Assembly: GCF_011299575.1 (NCBI RefSeq)
Contig: NZ_CP049863.1
Location: 1,240,001-1,304,000, forward strand
Direction: 5' to 3'
DNA from: Leucobacter viscericola
Lineage (GTDB): Bacteria > Actinomycetota > Actinomycetes > Actinomycetales > Microbacteriaceae
Length of the DNA: 64,000 nt
Below, piece by piece: positions 1-7,372 of this stretch (position 1 is the first letter of the stretch; each line of letters starts with the position of its first letter). Under the pieces are notes generated by a model. It was not told where the DNA came from and ran no database searches. It was given only the letters and a program-made list of their open reading frames with translations. The translations under genes were made by a program, and so were the position numbers.

Positions 1-612
1 CTTACCGTCGCCCAGATCAACCTCGGGGTACTTCTTGTCACGCGGCTTCAGCTTGTCGCAGGTCTCGGCAGTCTTCTCGGTGCCCTCAGCCTTAGCGATC
101 TTGCCAAACTTCATGACCATCACGAGCGAGTCGGTGTTCTTGACACCCTCAAGACCTGCGTTTGCGGGATCCTGGCCGCCAGTAACTTCCTTCACCGGAG
201 TTACAAGCGCGATCTCCTGGCCGGGAATAGCGCAGCGGAATGCGTCGTATGCCCATGCACTCAGGCCGTCTTTCGCGACCGGCACTGCGCTCTCCGGAGC
301 CTGCTGAATAACCTTGCCGTCAACACCGCTGAAGATAGTCATGGCCACGTTGATCGACTCGGTCGACTTAGGAAGGTCGCCCTTGCCCTCTTCCATGACC
401 GTGCGCTGGCTCTCCTTAGACTTCACCGGAGTCTTGGAGGTGAGCTTCAGGTCTTTACCGACCTCGCCAGACACCTTAACGGCGTTGCTCGCTTCGCCGC
501 TCGGCAGACATTCCTTGCCGCTAGCGTCTTTGGTGGTGCCGCCAGCCGCGCAACCGCTCAAAAGCAGAGCTGCGACAAGTGCGACGGGGATCAGTGTGCG
601 CGTGCGCTTCAC
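1..612 (-). CDS. FKBP-type peptidyl-prolyl isomerase lipoprotein (partial, C-terminus outside window)
   Basis: This reading frame is open from a GTG at 612 to the window edge, 204 codons without a stop. It begins with a lipoprotein signal (MKRTRTLIPVALVAALLLSG followed by Cys-21), so the product should be exported and lipid-anchored. The visible part contains FSGVDGKVIQQ, a Cys-containing AFRCAIPGQEIALV stretch and VMVMKFGKI. This is the layout of the degenerate first FKBP domain of actinobacterial two-domain FKBP lipoproteins. The frame reaches the window edge at VDLGDGK, where the second, catalytic domain normally follows. A weak Shine-Dalgarno (AGGACT) precedes the GTG. The family call is by recognised pattern; the catalytic domain is not visible. 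Confidence 0.72.
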   Translation of the reverse strand, partial: MKRTRTLIPVALVAALLLSGCAAGGTTKDASGKECLPSGEASNAVKVSGEVGKDLKLTSKTPVKSKESQRTVMEEGKGDLPKSTESINVAMTIFSGVDGKVIQQAPESAVPVAKDGLSAWAYDAFRCAIPGQEIALVTPVKEVTGGQDPANAGLEGVKNTDSLVMVMKFGKIAKAEGTEKTAETCDKLKPRDKKYPEVDLGDGK

Positions 613-720
613 GGGAGTCCTAACGTAGATAGCTTGCGCGAGAAGCGCAGGTCGTCACCAAGTCTCTCGCATTTGCTTATCATTTGCCTGAGGACAGGCT
701 GGGTACAGCCACGGTAACGC

Positions 721-1230
721 TCACTTTTTTGCGGGCGCGACGGTCCGCAGAATCGACCGCGCCGCCATCACCGCGAGCACCAGCACGAGCACCATCGTGG
801 CCACGTCGCAGGCGATATAGATGTAGTGCCACGGCGATTGCCCCGGTGCGGCTCCCGCGAGCACCTCATCAGTGCGGGCGTTCAGGGGTGGTCGCACAAA
901 CGCGACCTTCGCCGCGAACACGAACACAAGTCCGAACCAGACGAGCAGTCGCGACCCCGCGATGCGGGCACTCTCGGGCCAGAACGAGAGCAGGGTGAGC
1001 GCCAACAGAATCACTCCCTCCACGATGTTGAGGGTCGCAAACACGAGGCGGCCGATCCCGAGCCCAAGCGGGATCGTGATTCCGGGTGCCTGAAATTTCA
1101 GCGGGGCCTCGATAAACGAGATCGCCGCGATCATGCCGAACCAGAGCACGGGCAGGGCTACCCGCCAGAGCTCAATCTTGATCCGCGTCCGTGCGAGTTC
1201 TGCGTTGGGGGTTGTAGCTGCACGATTCAC
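721..1230 (-). CDS. Small multi-pass membrane protein of unknown function
   Basis: A 169-residue protein with about four hydrophobic segments (starting near VALPVLWFGMIAAISF, then GRLVFATLNIVEGVILLALT, LLVWFGLVFVFAAK and VATMVLVLVLAVMAA). I chose the GTG at 1230 because AAGGAG lies seven bases upstream. A longer version from a TTG at 1272 would overlap the rsmI stop but has no ribosome binding site. It lies 38 bp behind rsmI on the same strand and may be co-transcribed. There is no recognisable catalytic motif, and I do not assign a function. Confidence 0.75.
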   Translation of the reverse strand: MNRAATTPNAELARTRIKIELWRVALPVLWFGMIAAISFIEAPLKFQAPGITIPLGLGIGRLVFATLNIVEGVILLALTLLSFWPESARIAGSRLLVWFGLVFVFAAKVAFVRPPLNARTDEVLAGAAPGQSPWHYIYIACDVATMVLVLVLAVMAARSILRTVAPAKK

Positions 1231-1268
1231 GCCAGTACTCCTTGTTTCACGTGGGTGTTCATGAGGTC

Positions 1269-2090
1269 TCAAGCGTCGCGTGCCGCAAGGGCAGCCGCGT
1301 ACAATTCCCGCGACGACAGGCCCGTTGCTTCAGCAACAGTTCGGGCGGCGTCTTTCAGGCGCTCCCCCGCTTCAACGAGCCGCTGTACCTCTGAAAGGGC
1401 ATCGTCGGCAGACACCACGGTCTCGGGCGCTCCACCCACAACGAGCACAATCTCGCCGCGCACACCCTCGCTCGCCCAGCCTGCAAGCTCAGCGAGTGGG
1501 CCGCGTCGAACCTCTTCGTGCATTTTTGTGAGTTCGCGGCAGACCGCGGCTGGCCGATCCTCACCGAATGCGACCGCGAGGTCGCTTAGGCTAGCCGCGA
1601 GTCTTGCCGGGGCCTCAAAAAAGACGAGGGTGCGGCGCTCCGTTGCGAGGTCGCGCAGGGTTCGGGATCGCTCCCCCGACTTGCGTGGCAAAAATCCTTC
1701 GAAGGCAAAACGATCCGTTGGCAGCCCCGCCACCGCGAGAGCGGTCACGACGGCGCTTGGCCCGGGGATCACGGTTACCTCAACACCACGCTCAGCAGCG
1801 AGTTGCACGACTCGAAATCCGGGATCCGACACGGTTGGCATGCCTGCATCACTCACAAGCACAATGTCTTCGGTCGCCGCGCGATCAACCAGGGCCGCAG
1901 CACGCTCGTGTTCGTTGTGATCGTGGAGAGCGATGAGTTCGGGGCGATTTTCGATGCCGAGCAGCCGCATCAACTGAATCGTGTGGCGGGTGTCTTCGGC
2001 CGCAATAACTTTGGCCTCGGCCAGTGTTTCGCGGAGGCGAAGTGAGGCGTCCCCCAGGTTTCCGATTGGGGTCGCAGCGAGCAGAAGCAT
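1269..2090 (-). CDS. rsmI: 16S rRNA (cytidine-1402-2'-O)-methyltransferase RsmI
   Basis: RsmI uses SAM to methylate the ribose of C1402 in the 16S rRNA decoding centre. The 273-residue product has the family hallmarks in order: LAATPIGNLGD at the N-terminus, AEDTRHT near residue 32, LVSDAGMPTVSDPG near 80-95, and VIPGPSAVVTALAVAGLPTD followed by FEGFLPRK. Length matches the family. The ATG at 2090 is the natural start because the MLLLAATPIGNL opening is typical. A TACCAT hexamer six bases upstream suggests a leaderless transcript. It is divergent from the DsbA-like gene, with 68 bp between them, and the small membrane gene follows downstream. Confidence 0.95.
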   Translation of the reverse strand: MLLLAATPIGNLGDASLRLRETLAEAKVIAAEDTRHTIQLMRLLGIENRPELIALHDHNEHERAAALVDRAATEDIVLVSDAGMPTVSDPGFRVVQLAAERGVEVTVIPGPSAVVTALAVAGLPTDRFAFEGFLPRKSGERSRTLRDLATERRTLVFFEAPARLAASLSDLAVAFGEDRPAAVCRELTKMHEEVRRGPLAELAGWASEGVRGEIVLVVGGAPETVVSADDALSEVQRLVEAGERLKDAARTVAEATGLSSRELYAAALAARDA

Positions 2091-2158
2091 AGTTCAATGG
2101 TACGCGCAGCCGGGAGTTGCCAGGTGCCGGTGCGGTTGCCCTGACACAATGTCTTGTT

Positions 2159-3244
2159 ATGAGCACCCCGGAGATGCCCACAGTGTCCACCCCGCCGCCG
2201 CACCCGTATGCGACAGCGCCGAGCAGCAACAATGGCCGCGGATTCGCGATTTCGGCCATGGCCGCGGGGCTGCTCTCGCTGCTGTCAACAGTGGTTGGTA
2301 TTTTTTACGGTGCCGCGTTTGTGATTTTGGGAATCGGACTCGCAATCATTGCGATCGGACTCGGCATCACGGCCCTCATCTTGAAGCAGCGTCCCCTAGC
2401 GCCCAGCATCGTTGGGCTCGGTTCCGGCGTCCTGTCGATTTTGGCGGCGGTTGTTGTCGGATTGCTTGTTCTCGGAGGAACCATCGTGGACACCGTCAAG
2501 CAGGAGGCCGGCAGCTCAAACGGCGCAACGTCGTCCCAAGGAATCGACGCGAAGTGGCCGTCGAACATGGCGAGCGGTGGCGTTCTATTTCTTGGCGGCT
2601 CGGCCGGTGGCGGCGAAGTGGCGACCTCTGCTGCGCCCTCTAACGGCGCTACTCCCGACACCAGCCTGACAGGTGGAAGCGCTGCCCCGAAGAACCAGAT
2701 TCAGCTCTACGTCGACTACATGTGCCCAGCGTGCGGGGCATTCGAAGCCACCAACCTCGACACCATTGAGTCGGCGCTTGCGGGTGGAGACACAAGTCTC
2801 GAACTACGCCCGTTGACGTTCCTTGACGGTGCTTCGCAGGGCAGCTACTACTCCTCCCGCGCCTCAGCAGCGCTCGCCTGTGTTGTTGACACGCAGCCAG
2901 AACTCGCGTGGAAAACCCACACCACGCTGCTCGACGCCAACAACCAGCCCGAAGAAGGCACCACTGGCCCCGACAACAAACAGCTCATTTCAACGCTGAA
3001 CAAGGCCACGGGTGGTCTCAGCGACACGACACAGTCCTGCATCACCAAAGAGACCTACGTGCCCTTCGCCAAGGGGCTGAGCTCGTGGCTTCTGAGCAAC
3101 CCGGTGCCAAACGCGCAGGATCCCACCCTCACAGTCTCTGGCACACCAACGGTCGTCGTGAACGGCACCCGCTACTCGGGCAGCATCACCGATGCTGCGG
3201 AGTTTAAGAAGTTCTTGACGGATCAGGGCGTCACGCTGAAGTAG
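2159..3244 (+). CDS. Membrane-anchored DsbA-like thioredoxin-fold protein
   Basis: A 361-residue protein. The N-terminal ~100 residues resemble a DUF4190-type segment: a Pro-rich start, then three hydrophobic helices (GFAISAMAAGLLSLLSTVVG, FVILGIGLAIIAIGLGITA, SGVLSILAAVVVGLLVLGG). A Gly/Ser/Thr-rich linker leads to an extracytoplasmic thioredoxin fold with the CPAC motif at residues 189-192 inside YVDYMCPACGAFE. Near the end, SGTPTVVVNGTRYSG matches the cis-Pro loop of DsbA-like proteins (TPTVVVNG). It probably acts as a disulfide oxidoreductase outside the membrane. The ATG at 2159 is chosen over an upstream TTG at 2117 because it follows the rsmI promoter region, though no good Shine-Dalgarno is visible. 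Confidence 0.82.
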   Translation: MSTPEMPTVSTPPPHPYATAPSSNNGRGFAISAMAAGLLSLLSTVVGIFYGAAFVILGIGLAIIAIGLGITALILKQRPLAPSIVGLGSGVLSILAAVVVGLLVLGGTIVDTVKQEAGSSNGATSSQGIDAKWPSNMASGGVLFLGGSAGGGEVATSAAPSNGATPDTSLTGGSAAPKNQIQLYVDYMCPACGAFEATNLDTIESALAGGDTSLELRPLTFLDGASQGSYYSSRASAALACVVDTQPELAWKTHTTLLDANNQPEEGTTGPDNKQLISTLNKATGGLSDTTQSCITKETYVPFAKGLSSWLLSNPVPNAQDPTLTVSGTPTVVVNGTRYSGSITDAAEFKKFLTDQGVTLK

Positions 3245-3268
3245 GCACGCTGCTAGGCTTGGTCGGCT

Positions 3269-4516
3269 ATGCCCCGTAACCAATCCAGCGCTCAAGGCGA
3301 TCCCGCTCCCGTCACCCTTCTTTCGAAGACGGGCCTGGGCTACTTCCCGCTTGCATTCGTCTCGCGACTGCCGTTCGCCATGATGGTGATCGGCGTGCTG
3401 ACGCTGGTGGTGTCGGTGCGCGGCTCTGTTGAGCTGGCGGGGCTCAGCTCGGCGCTCGTTGGTATTGGCGCCGCGCTCATCGGCCCACTGATCGGGGCGG
3501 CCGCAGACCGCTTTGGGCAGCGGCCGACGCTGCTGCTTGCGGCCGTGGTCAACAGCGCAGCCCTCGGCACACTCGCCTGGGTGGCCTACAGCGACTCGCC
3601 CAACTGGGTCATGCTTGCGGTCGCGTTCGTCACCGGCGCTTCGGGCCCGCAGACTTCGCCAATGTCGCGGTCGCGTCTGGTGTCGATCATCCAGACGGCC
3701 CTGCCGGCCGAGCGCCGACCGCGCACCATCTCGACCGTGCTCGCCTACGAATCGGCCGCCGACGAGATGGTGTTTGTCTTCGGCCCGGTGGTTGTTGGGT
3801 TGCTCGCAACCACGGTTGGCGCGTGGGCCCCGGTCGCGGGCGCCGCGATCCTGACCCTCGTGTTTGTTGTGGCGTTTGCCCTGCACCACACGAGTGCCCC
3901 CGCTCGTTCGCGGGCGGAGCGGGCGGCAACACTCGCACCGGCTTCCGAGCTCGTGCGCCCCACGCTGCTCGTTGTGGTGCTCGGCATCTTTGCGGTCGGC
4001 CTGGTCTTTGGGTCGACGTTCACCTCGCTCACCGCGTTTATGCAGGAGCGCGGATCAGCCGAGTCGGCGGGTCTGCTTTACGGTGTGATGGGGGTCGGGT
4101 CGGCGATCCTCGCCCTCTGCGTGGCGCTCTTCTCCCCCAAGTTCACGCTGCGGCACCGCTGGCTGGGGTTCGCGCTGTTCTTGCTGGCGGGCGAGTCTCT
4201 GCTCGCGACAGCCGACAGCATCGGCACGGTTCTTATGAGCCTCGCACTCACGGGAATCGGGATCGGCCCGCTGCTCGTGACGCTCTACAGTTTTGGGGCG
4301 GAGCGCAGCCCGATCGGGCGATCCGCAACCGTCATGACGATGCTCGGTTCCGGCATCATGCTCGGCCAGTCGCTTGCGGCCGCAATCACGGGTGCCGTCG
4401 CTGAAAACGTAGACGTGCCGACCGCCATGCTGCTGCCGCTGGGGGCCGCGATCCTCGTGACTCTCGCTGGCGCCACAAACTGGCTGCTTACGCCTTCGAG
4501 CCGCCGCTCATTTTAG
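3269..4516 (+). CDS. MFS transporter (12-TM drug/solute exporter-like)
   Basis: A 415-residue major facilitator protein with about twelve hydrophobic segments. The loop between helices 2 and 3 carries the MFS motif-A-like sequence GAAADRFGQRPTLL, expected on the cytosolic side. The substrate cannot be read from sequence; the overall pattern fits the efflux-type MFS families common in actinobacteria. It begins 24 bp after the DsbA-like gene. A TAGGCT hexamer nine bases before the ATG may give it its own promoter. Its last 29 bases overlap the end of the convergent TRIC-family gene, so the two genes share sequence tail to tail. Confidence 0.85.
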   Translation: MPRNQSSAQGDPAPVTLLSKTGLGYFPLAFVSRLPFAMMVIGVLTLVVSVRGSVELAGLSSALVGIGAALIGPLIGAAADRFGQRPTLLLAAVVNSAALGTLAWVAYSDSPNWVMLAVAFVTGASGPQTSPMSRSRLVSIIQTALPAERRPRTISTVLAYESAADEMVFVFGPVVVGLLATTVGAWAPVAGAAILTLVFVVAFALHHTSAPARSRAERAATLAPASELVRPTLLVVVLGIFAVGLVFGSTFTSLTAFMQERGSAESAGLLYGVMGVGSAILALCVALFSPKFTLRHRWLGFALFLLAGESLLATADSIGTVLMSLALTGIGIGPLLVTLYSFGAERSPIGRSATVMTMLGSGIMLGQSLAAAITGAVAENVDVPTAMLLPLGAAILVTLAGATNWLLTPSSRRSF

Positions 4517-5120
4517 GTCTCGGCAGGTGCCAGCCGCGTGCCACCGAGGTGAGGCGCAGCGTGATCGCGAGTGCGCCACCGATCAATGAGGCGAGTGTCG
4601 CGTCGCCGCCGAGCGCCAGAACCGCGACGGCTGCTCCCGCGCCGAGCAGCGCGGAGACCGCATAGAGCTCGCGGGTGAGCACACCCGGCACCGTGTTCAC
4701 GAGCACGTCACGAATCACTCCTCCGCCAATCGCGGTAATGACGCCAACGAGGATCGACGTAAGTGTGCTCTGCCCCGAGATGTAGGCGACCGCCGCACCG
4801 TTTGCCGAGAACAGCCCCAGGCCGAAGGCGTCAAACACAACCTCGAAGTGGCGAATGCGCGTCACACTCGGGTGCAGGTAGAACACCACGAGCGAGCCCA
4901 CAATCGCGACCGTCAGATTCTGCCAGTGCAAAAACGACAACGGCGGATGCACCCCGAGCAGCATGTCGCGCAGGATCCCGCCGCCAACACCCGTCGACGC
5001 GCCAACGACCACTACCCCAAGAATGTCGAGTCGGCGTCGCACCCCAACCAGGGCTCCAGAGATGGCGAAGGCCAGGATCCCGGCAAGCTGCAACACTTCA
5101 TACACAATCGAGGCCATCAC
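4488..5120 (-). CDS. TRIC/UPF0126-family membrane channel
   Basis: A 210-residue protein with about seven hydrophobic segments in two homologous halves, as in bacterial trimeric intracellular cation (TRIC) channels, formerly UPF0126 or YadS/YicG. The repeated signature GxxRDxL is visible twice: GASTGVGGGILRDMLLGVHP in the first half and VITAIGGGVIRDVLVNTVPG in the second. Residues of this kind line the pore in characterised members. A monovalent cation role (K+) is likely but inferred. The gene ends inside the tail of the convergent MFS gene. Its start lies 167 bp from the divergent sufS gene. Confidence 0.9.
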   Translation of the reverse strand: MMASIVYEVLQLAGILAFAISGALVGVRRRLDILGVVVVGASTGVGGGILRDMLLGVHPPLSFLHWQNLTVAIVGSLVVFYLHPSVTRIRHFEVVFDAFGLGLFSANGAAVAYISGQSTLTSILVGVITAIGGGVIRDVLVNTVPGVLTRELYAVSALLGAGAAVAVLALGGDATLASLIGGALAITLRLTSVARGWHLPRPKMSGGSKA

Positions 5121-5287
5121 AGAGCTTGAGTGTAGCGGCCCCCTCGACGCGGGTCACTTCGGCATAGTGTTTTCGCCGCGCACTGTGTGCAAGTGACCCC
5201 GCTGGGCTGAATAGCGCGGGATCCCCCTCCGGAATAGACGCGATTCCCAGGCCGTTACACTTCCCGGTATCACCGCCAGGTGAAAGA

Positions 5288-6592
5288 ATGGGAGTTATGC
5301 CTTCGCTCAGCCCCGCTGAGGTCGCCGAACTGCGCGCGGCCTTTCCTTATTTCAACGCACCACCCCGCGAAGATGGGCGAACCGTCGCCTATCTTGACGC
5401 CGCGGCGACTTCGCAACGGCCGGGTGCGGTGCTTGATGCCGAGCGCGTGTTTCTTGAGACCGCAAACTCTGCCGTGCATCGCGGCACAAGCGGTGCGGTC
5501 GGCGCAGCAACGGCGGCTTTTGAGGGCGCTCGCGCGGCCGTTGCCTCCTTTGTCGGAGCTTCGACCCCCGAGCAGATCGTGTGGGCAGAGAACGCGACTG
5601 ACGCCCTCAACATTGTCGCGCTCGGGATCGGCGAGGCGAACCTGGGGCTGGGCGTTGCGGGCAGCGAGCGGTATCGACTTGGCGCGGGAGATGAGATCCT
5701 CATCACCGAGGCCGAGCACCACGCTAATTTGATCCCCTGGCAGCGACTGGCCGTAAAAACGGGTGCCACGCTCCGCTACATTCCGGTGCGCGAGGACGGC
5801 ACCTGGACCCTCGACGACGCGCGCGAGGCGCTCAGCTCGCGCACCCGCATTTTTGCGTTTGCGCACGTCTCAAACGTGACGGGTTACGTCGCCCCCGTCG
5901 CCGAACTCGCCGAGTTGGCTCGCGCGGTTGGTGCGATCACCGTGCTCGATGCGTGCCAGTCGGTGCCGCACATTCCAGTCGATTTCGAGGCGCTCGGCGT
6001 CGATTTTGCCGCGTTCTCAGGTCACAAGATGCTGGGACCAAACGGGATCGGCGTGCTCTACGGTCGCCCCGAGGCCCTCGAGGCGCTGCCCCCGTCGCGC
6101 ACCGGCGGATCCGCGATCACCCGCGTCACGATGGAGACCGCAGAGTTCATGCCTCCCCCGCTGCGCTTTGAGCCCGGCACACAGCCGGTGTCTCAGGTTG
6201 TTGGCCTCGGGGCAGCCGTTGCGTTCTCTGAGGCGGTTGGCATGCAGCGCGCGGCTGCTCGCGAGCACGAGCTGGTAACGAGATTGGTTGAGGGGATCCT
6301 CGCCACCCCCGGTTTGCGTTTGCTTGGTTCGGCAGATCCCGCGCAGCGCGTGGCGCTCGCTGCCGTGTCCGTTGACGGCCTGCATGCGCACGACGTTGGG
6401 CAGTTTTTGGATGAGCAGGGGGTGCTCGTGCGTGTCGGTCACCACTGTGCCCAACCGCTGCACCGCGCGCTCGGCATCACATCAAGCACACGAGCAAGTG
6501 TGCACCTGACCACTACCGAGGACGAGGTTGATCGTTTTCTCGACGCGCTCCGCGGCGCCCAGCGGTACTTTGGCGTGGAGGTGGCGGCGTGA
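5288..6592 (+). CDS. sufS: Cysteine desulfurase SufS
   Basis: A group II PLP-dependent cysteine desulfurase (434 aa) that takes sulfur from cysteine for Fe-S cluster assembly. Features: an AYLDAAATSQRP-like N-terminus, NSAVHRGTSG, ATDALNIVA, EAEHHANLIPWQ, the PLP Lys at about residue 247 in AFSGHKMLGPNGIGVLYG, and the catalytic Cys at about residue 387 in VRVGHHCAQPLH. The first ATG (5288) follows AGGTGAAAGA; an in-frame ATG three codons later sits just after GGGAG and is possible. It overlaps sufU by four bases (GTGA), so the two are translationally coupled. A second, unrelated-branch desulfurase is in the NAD operon. Confidence 0.96.
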   Translation: MGVMPSLSPAEVAELRAAFPYFNAPPREDGRTVAYLDAAATSQRPGAVLDAERVFLETANSAVHRGTSGAVGAATAAFEGARAAVASFVGASTPEQIVWAENATDALNIVALGIGEANLGLGVAGSERYRLGAGDEILITEAEHHANLIPWQRLAVKTGATLRYIPVREDGTWTLDDAREALSSRTRIFAFAHVSNVTGYVAPVAELAELARAVGAITVLDACQSVPHIPVDFEALGVDFAAFSGHKMLGPNGIGVLYGRPEALEALPPSRTGGSAITRVTMETAEFMPPPLRFEPGTQPVSQVVGLGAAVAFSEAVGMQRAAAREHELVTRLVEGILATPGLRLLGSADPAQRVALAAVSVDGLHAHDVGQFLDEQGVLVRVGHHCAQPLHRALGITSSTRASVHLTTTEDEVDRFLDALRGAQRYFGVEVAA

Positions 6593-7059
6593 GCGCACTT
6601 GATGGACTGTACCAAGAGGTTATTCTCGATCACTCGAAACGCCCCATCGGCAAGGGTGAACTTGCTGCCGGTGCTGAAGACATCACGGCTTCACACCACG
6701 AGTTCAACCCGAGCTGCGGCGATGAGATCGATCTGTCGATCGCCGTCGACCCGGAATCGGGACTCGTAACCGGGCTCGCGTGGGAGGGGCAGGGCTGCTC
6801 AATCTCGATGGCCTCCGCGTCGATTCTCGCGCAGCTTGTTCGCGACGAGAAGCTTTCGCTGGCCGATGCGCAGCTCAGGATCGACGCGTTTCGCGAGATG
6901 ATTCAGGCCCGCGGAGAGGGTGAGCCCGACGAGGATCTGCTCGGCGACGCCGTCGCTTTGCAGGGTGTTTCGAAGTTTGTGATGCGGGTGAAGTGCGCCA
7001 TGCTCGGCTGGGTCGCCCTCGAAGCTGACCTGAAGCAGGTGGAGGCGCAGCGCTCGTAA
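6589..7059 (+). CDS. sufU: Fe-S scaffold / sulfurtransfer protein SufU
   Basis: A 156-residue NifU-N/SufU-family protein that accepts sulfur from SufS in Gram-positive bacteria. The Zn- or sulfur-handling Cys residues are visible at Cys-43 (NPSCGDE), Cys-70 (EGQGCSISMAS) and near residue 132 (MRVKCAMLGW), with the Asp of CGDE completing the usual site. The sequence between the second and third Cys is extended, as in SufU rather than IscU. It starts on a GTG overlapping the sufS stop. The sufBCD genes are not in this window, so the pair is separated from the rest of the SUF system here. Confidence 0.95.
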   Translation: MSALDGLYQEVILDHSKRPIGKGELAAGAEDITASHHEFNPSCGDEIDLSIAVDPESGLVTGLAWEGQGCSISMASASILAQLVRDEKLSLADAQLRIDAFREMIQARGEGEPDEDLLGDAVALQGVSKFVMRVKCAMLGWVALEADLKQVEAQRS

Positions 7060-7372
7060 GTGGTGCCCGTGAATCACGTAAGTTAAGTGGCCCAGTTTTA
7101 TGCGCCGCGATTTTATTACTTTTCCTTTCCAGAAGTAAGCCCGATGAAATTCTTCTGTGCCCTCTCAAAATCGCGATAAGATCGTGTCGGCGACACAAAC
7201 AGTTCGCTTGCTGGTCAGAAGTTGGGGGACTTCTTGCCTGTTGGAATGTTCGGGGAATTGTCTGGGTTGCGAGCAAACTTGAATTTGCTCGCAACCCTTG
7301 GCACTCCTTGATCCCTGAGTCTGGTTCTCCCCAATGCATGGATGACCAAAGACGTTCGAAGGGACCTTACAA
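7060..7372. other. Intergenic region between sufU and the surface-protein gene
   Basis: This 313-bp stretch is clearly more AT-rich than its surroundings from about 7080 to 7260 and contains no convincing gene. It probably holds the promoter of the surface-protein gene and the end of the sufSU transcript. The only strong structure is the perfect inverted repeat at 7264-7297, listed separately. A GAAGGGA sequence at about 7345 precedes the GTG start of the next gene. Confidence 0.6.
7264..7297. repeat. Perfect 14-bp inverted repeat (operator or hairpin)
   Basis: GGGTTGCGAGCAAA at 7264-7277 is exactly the reverse complement of the sequence at 7284-7297, with a six-base spacer. There is no T-run on either side, so it is a poor intrinsic terminator. 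It sits 75 bp before the surface-protein start, where a dimeric regulator site or a leader hairpin is plausible. Confidence 0.6.
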
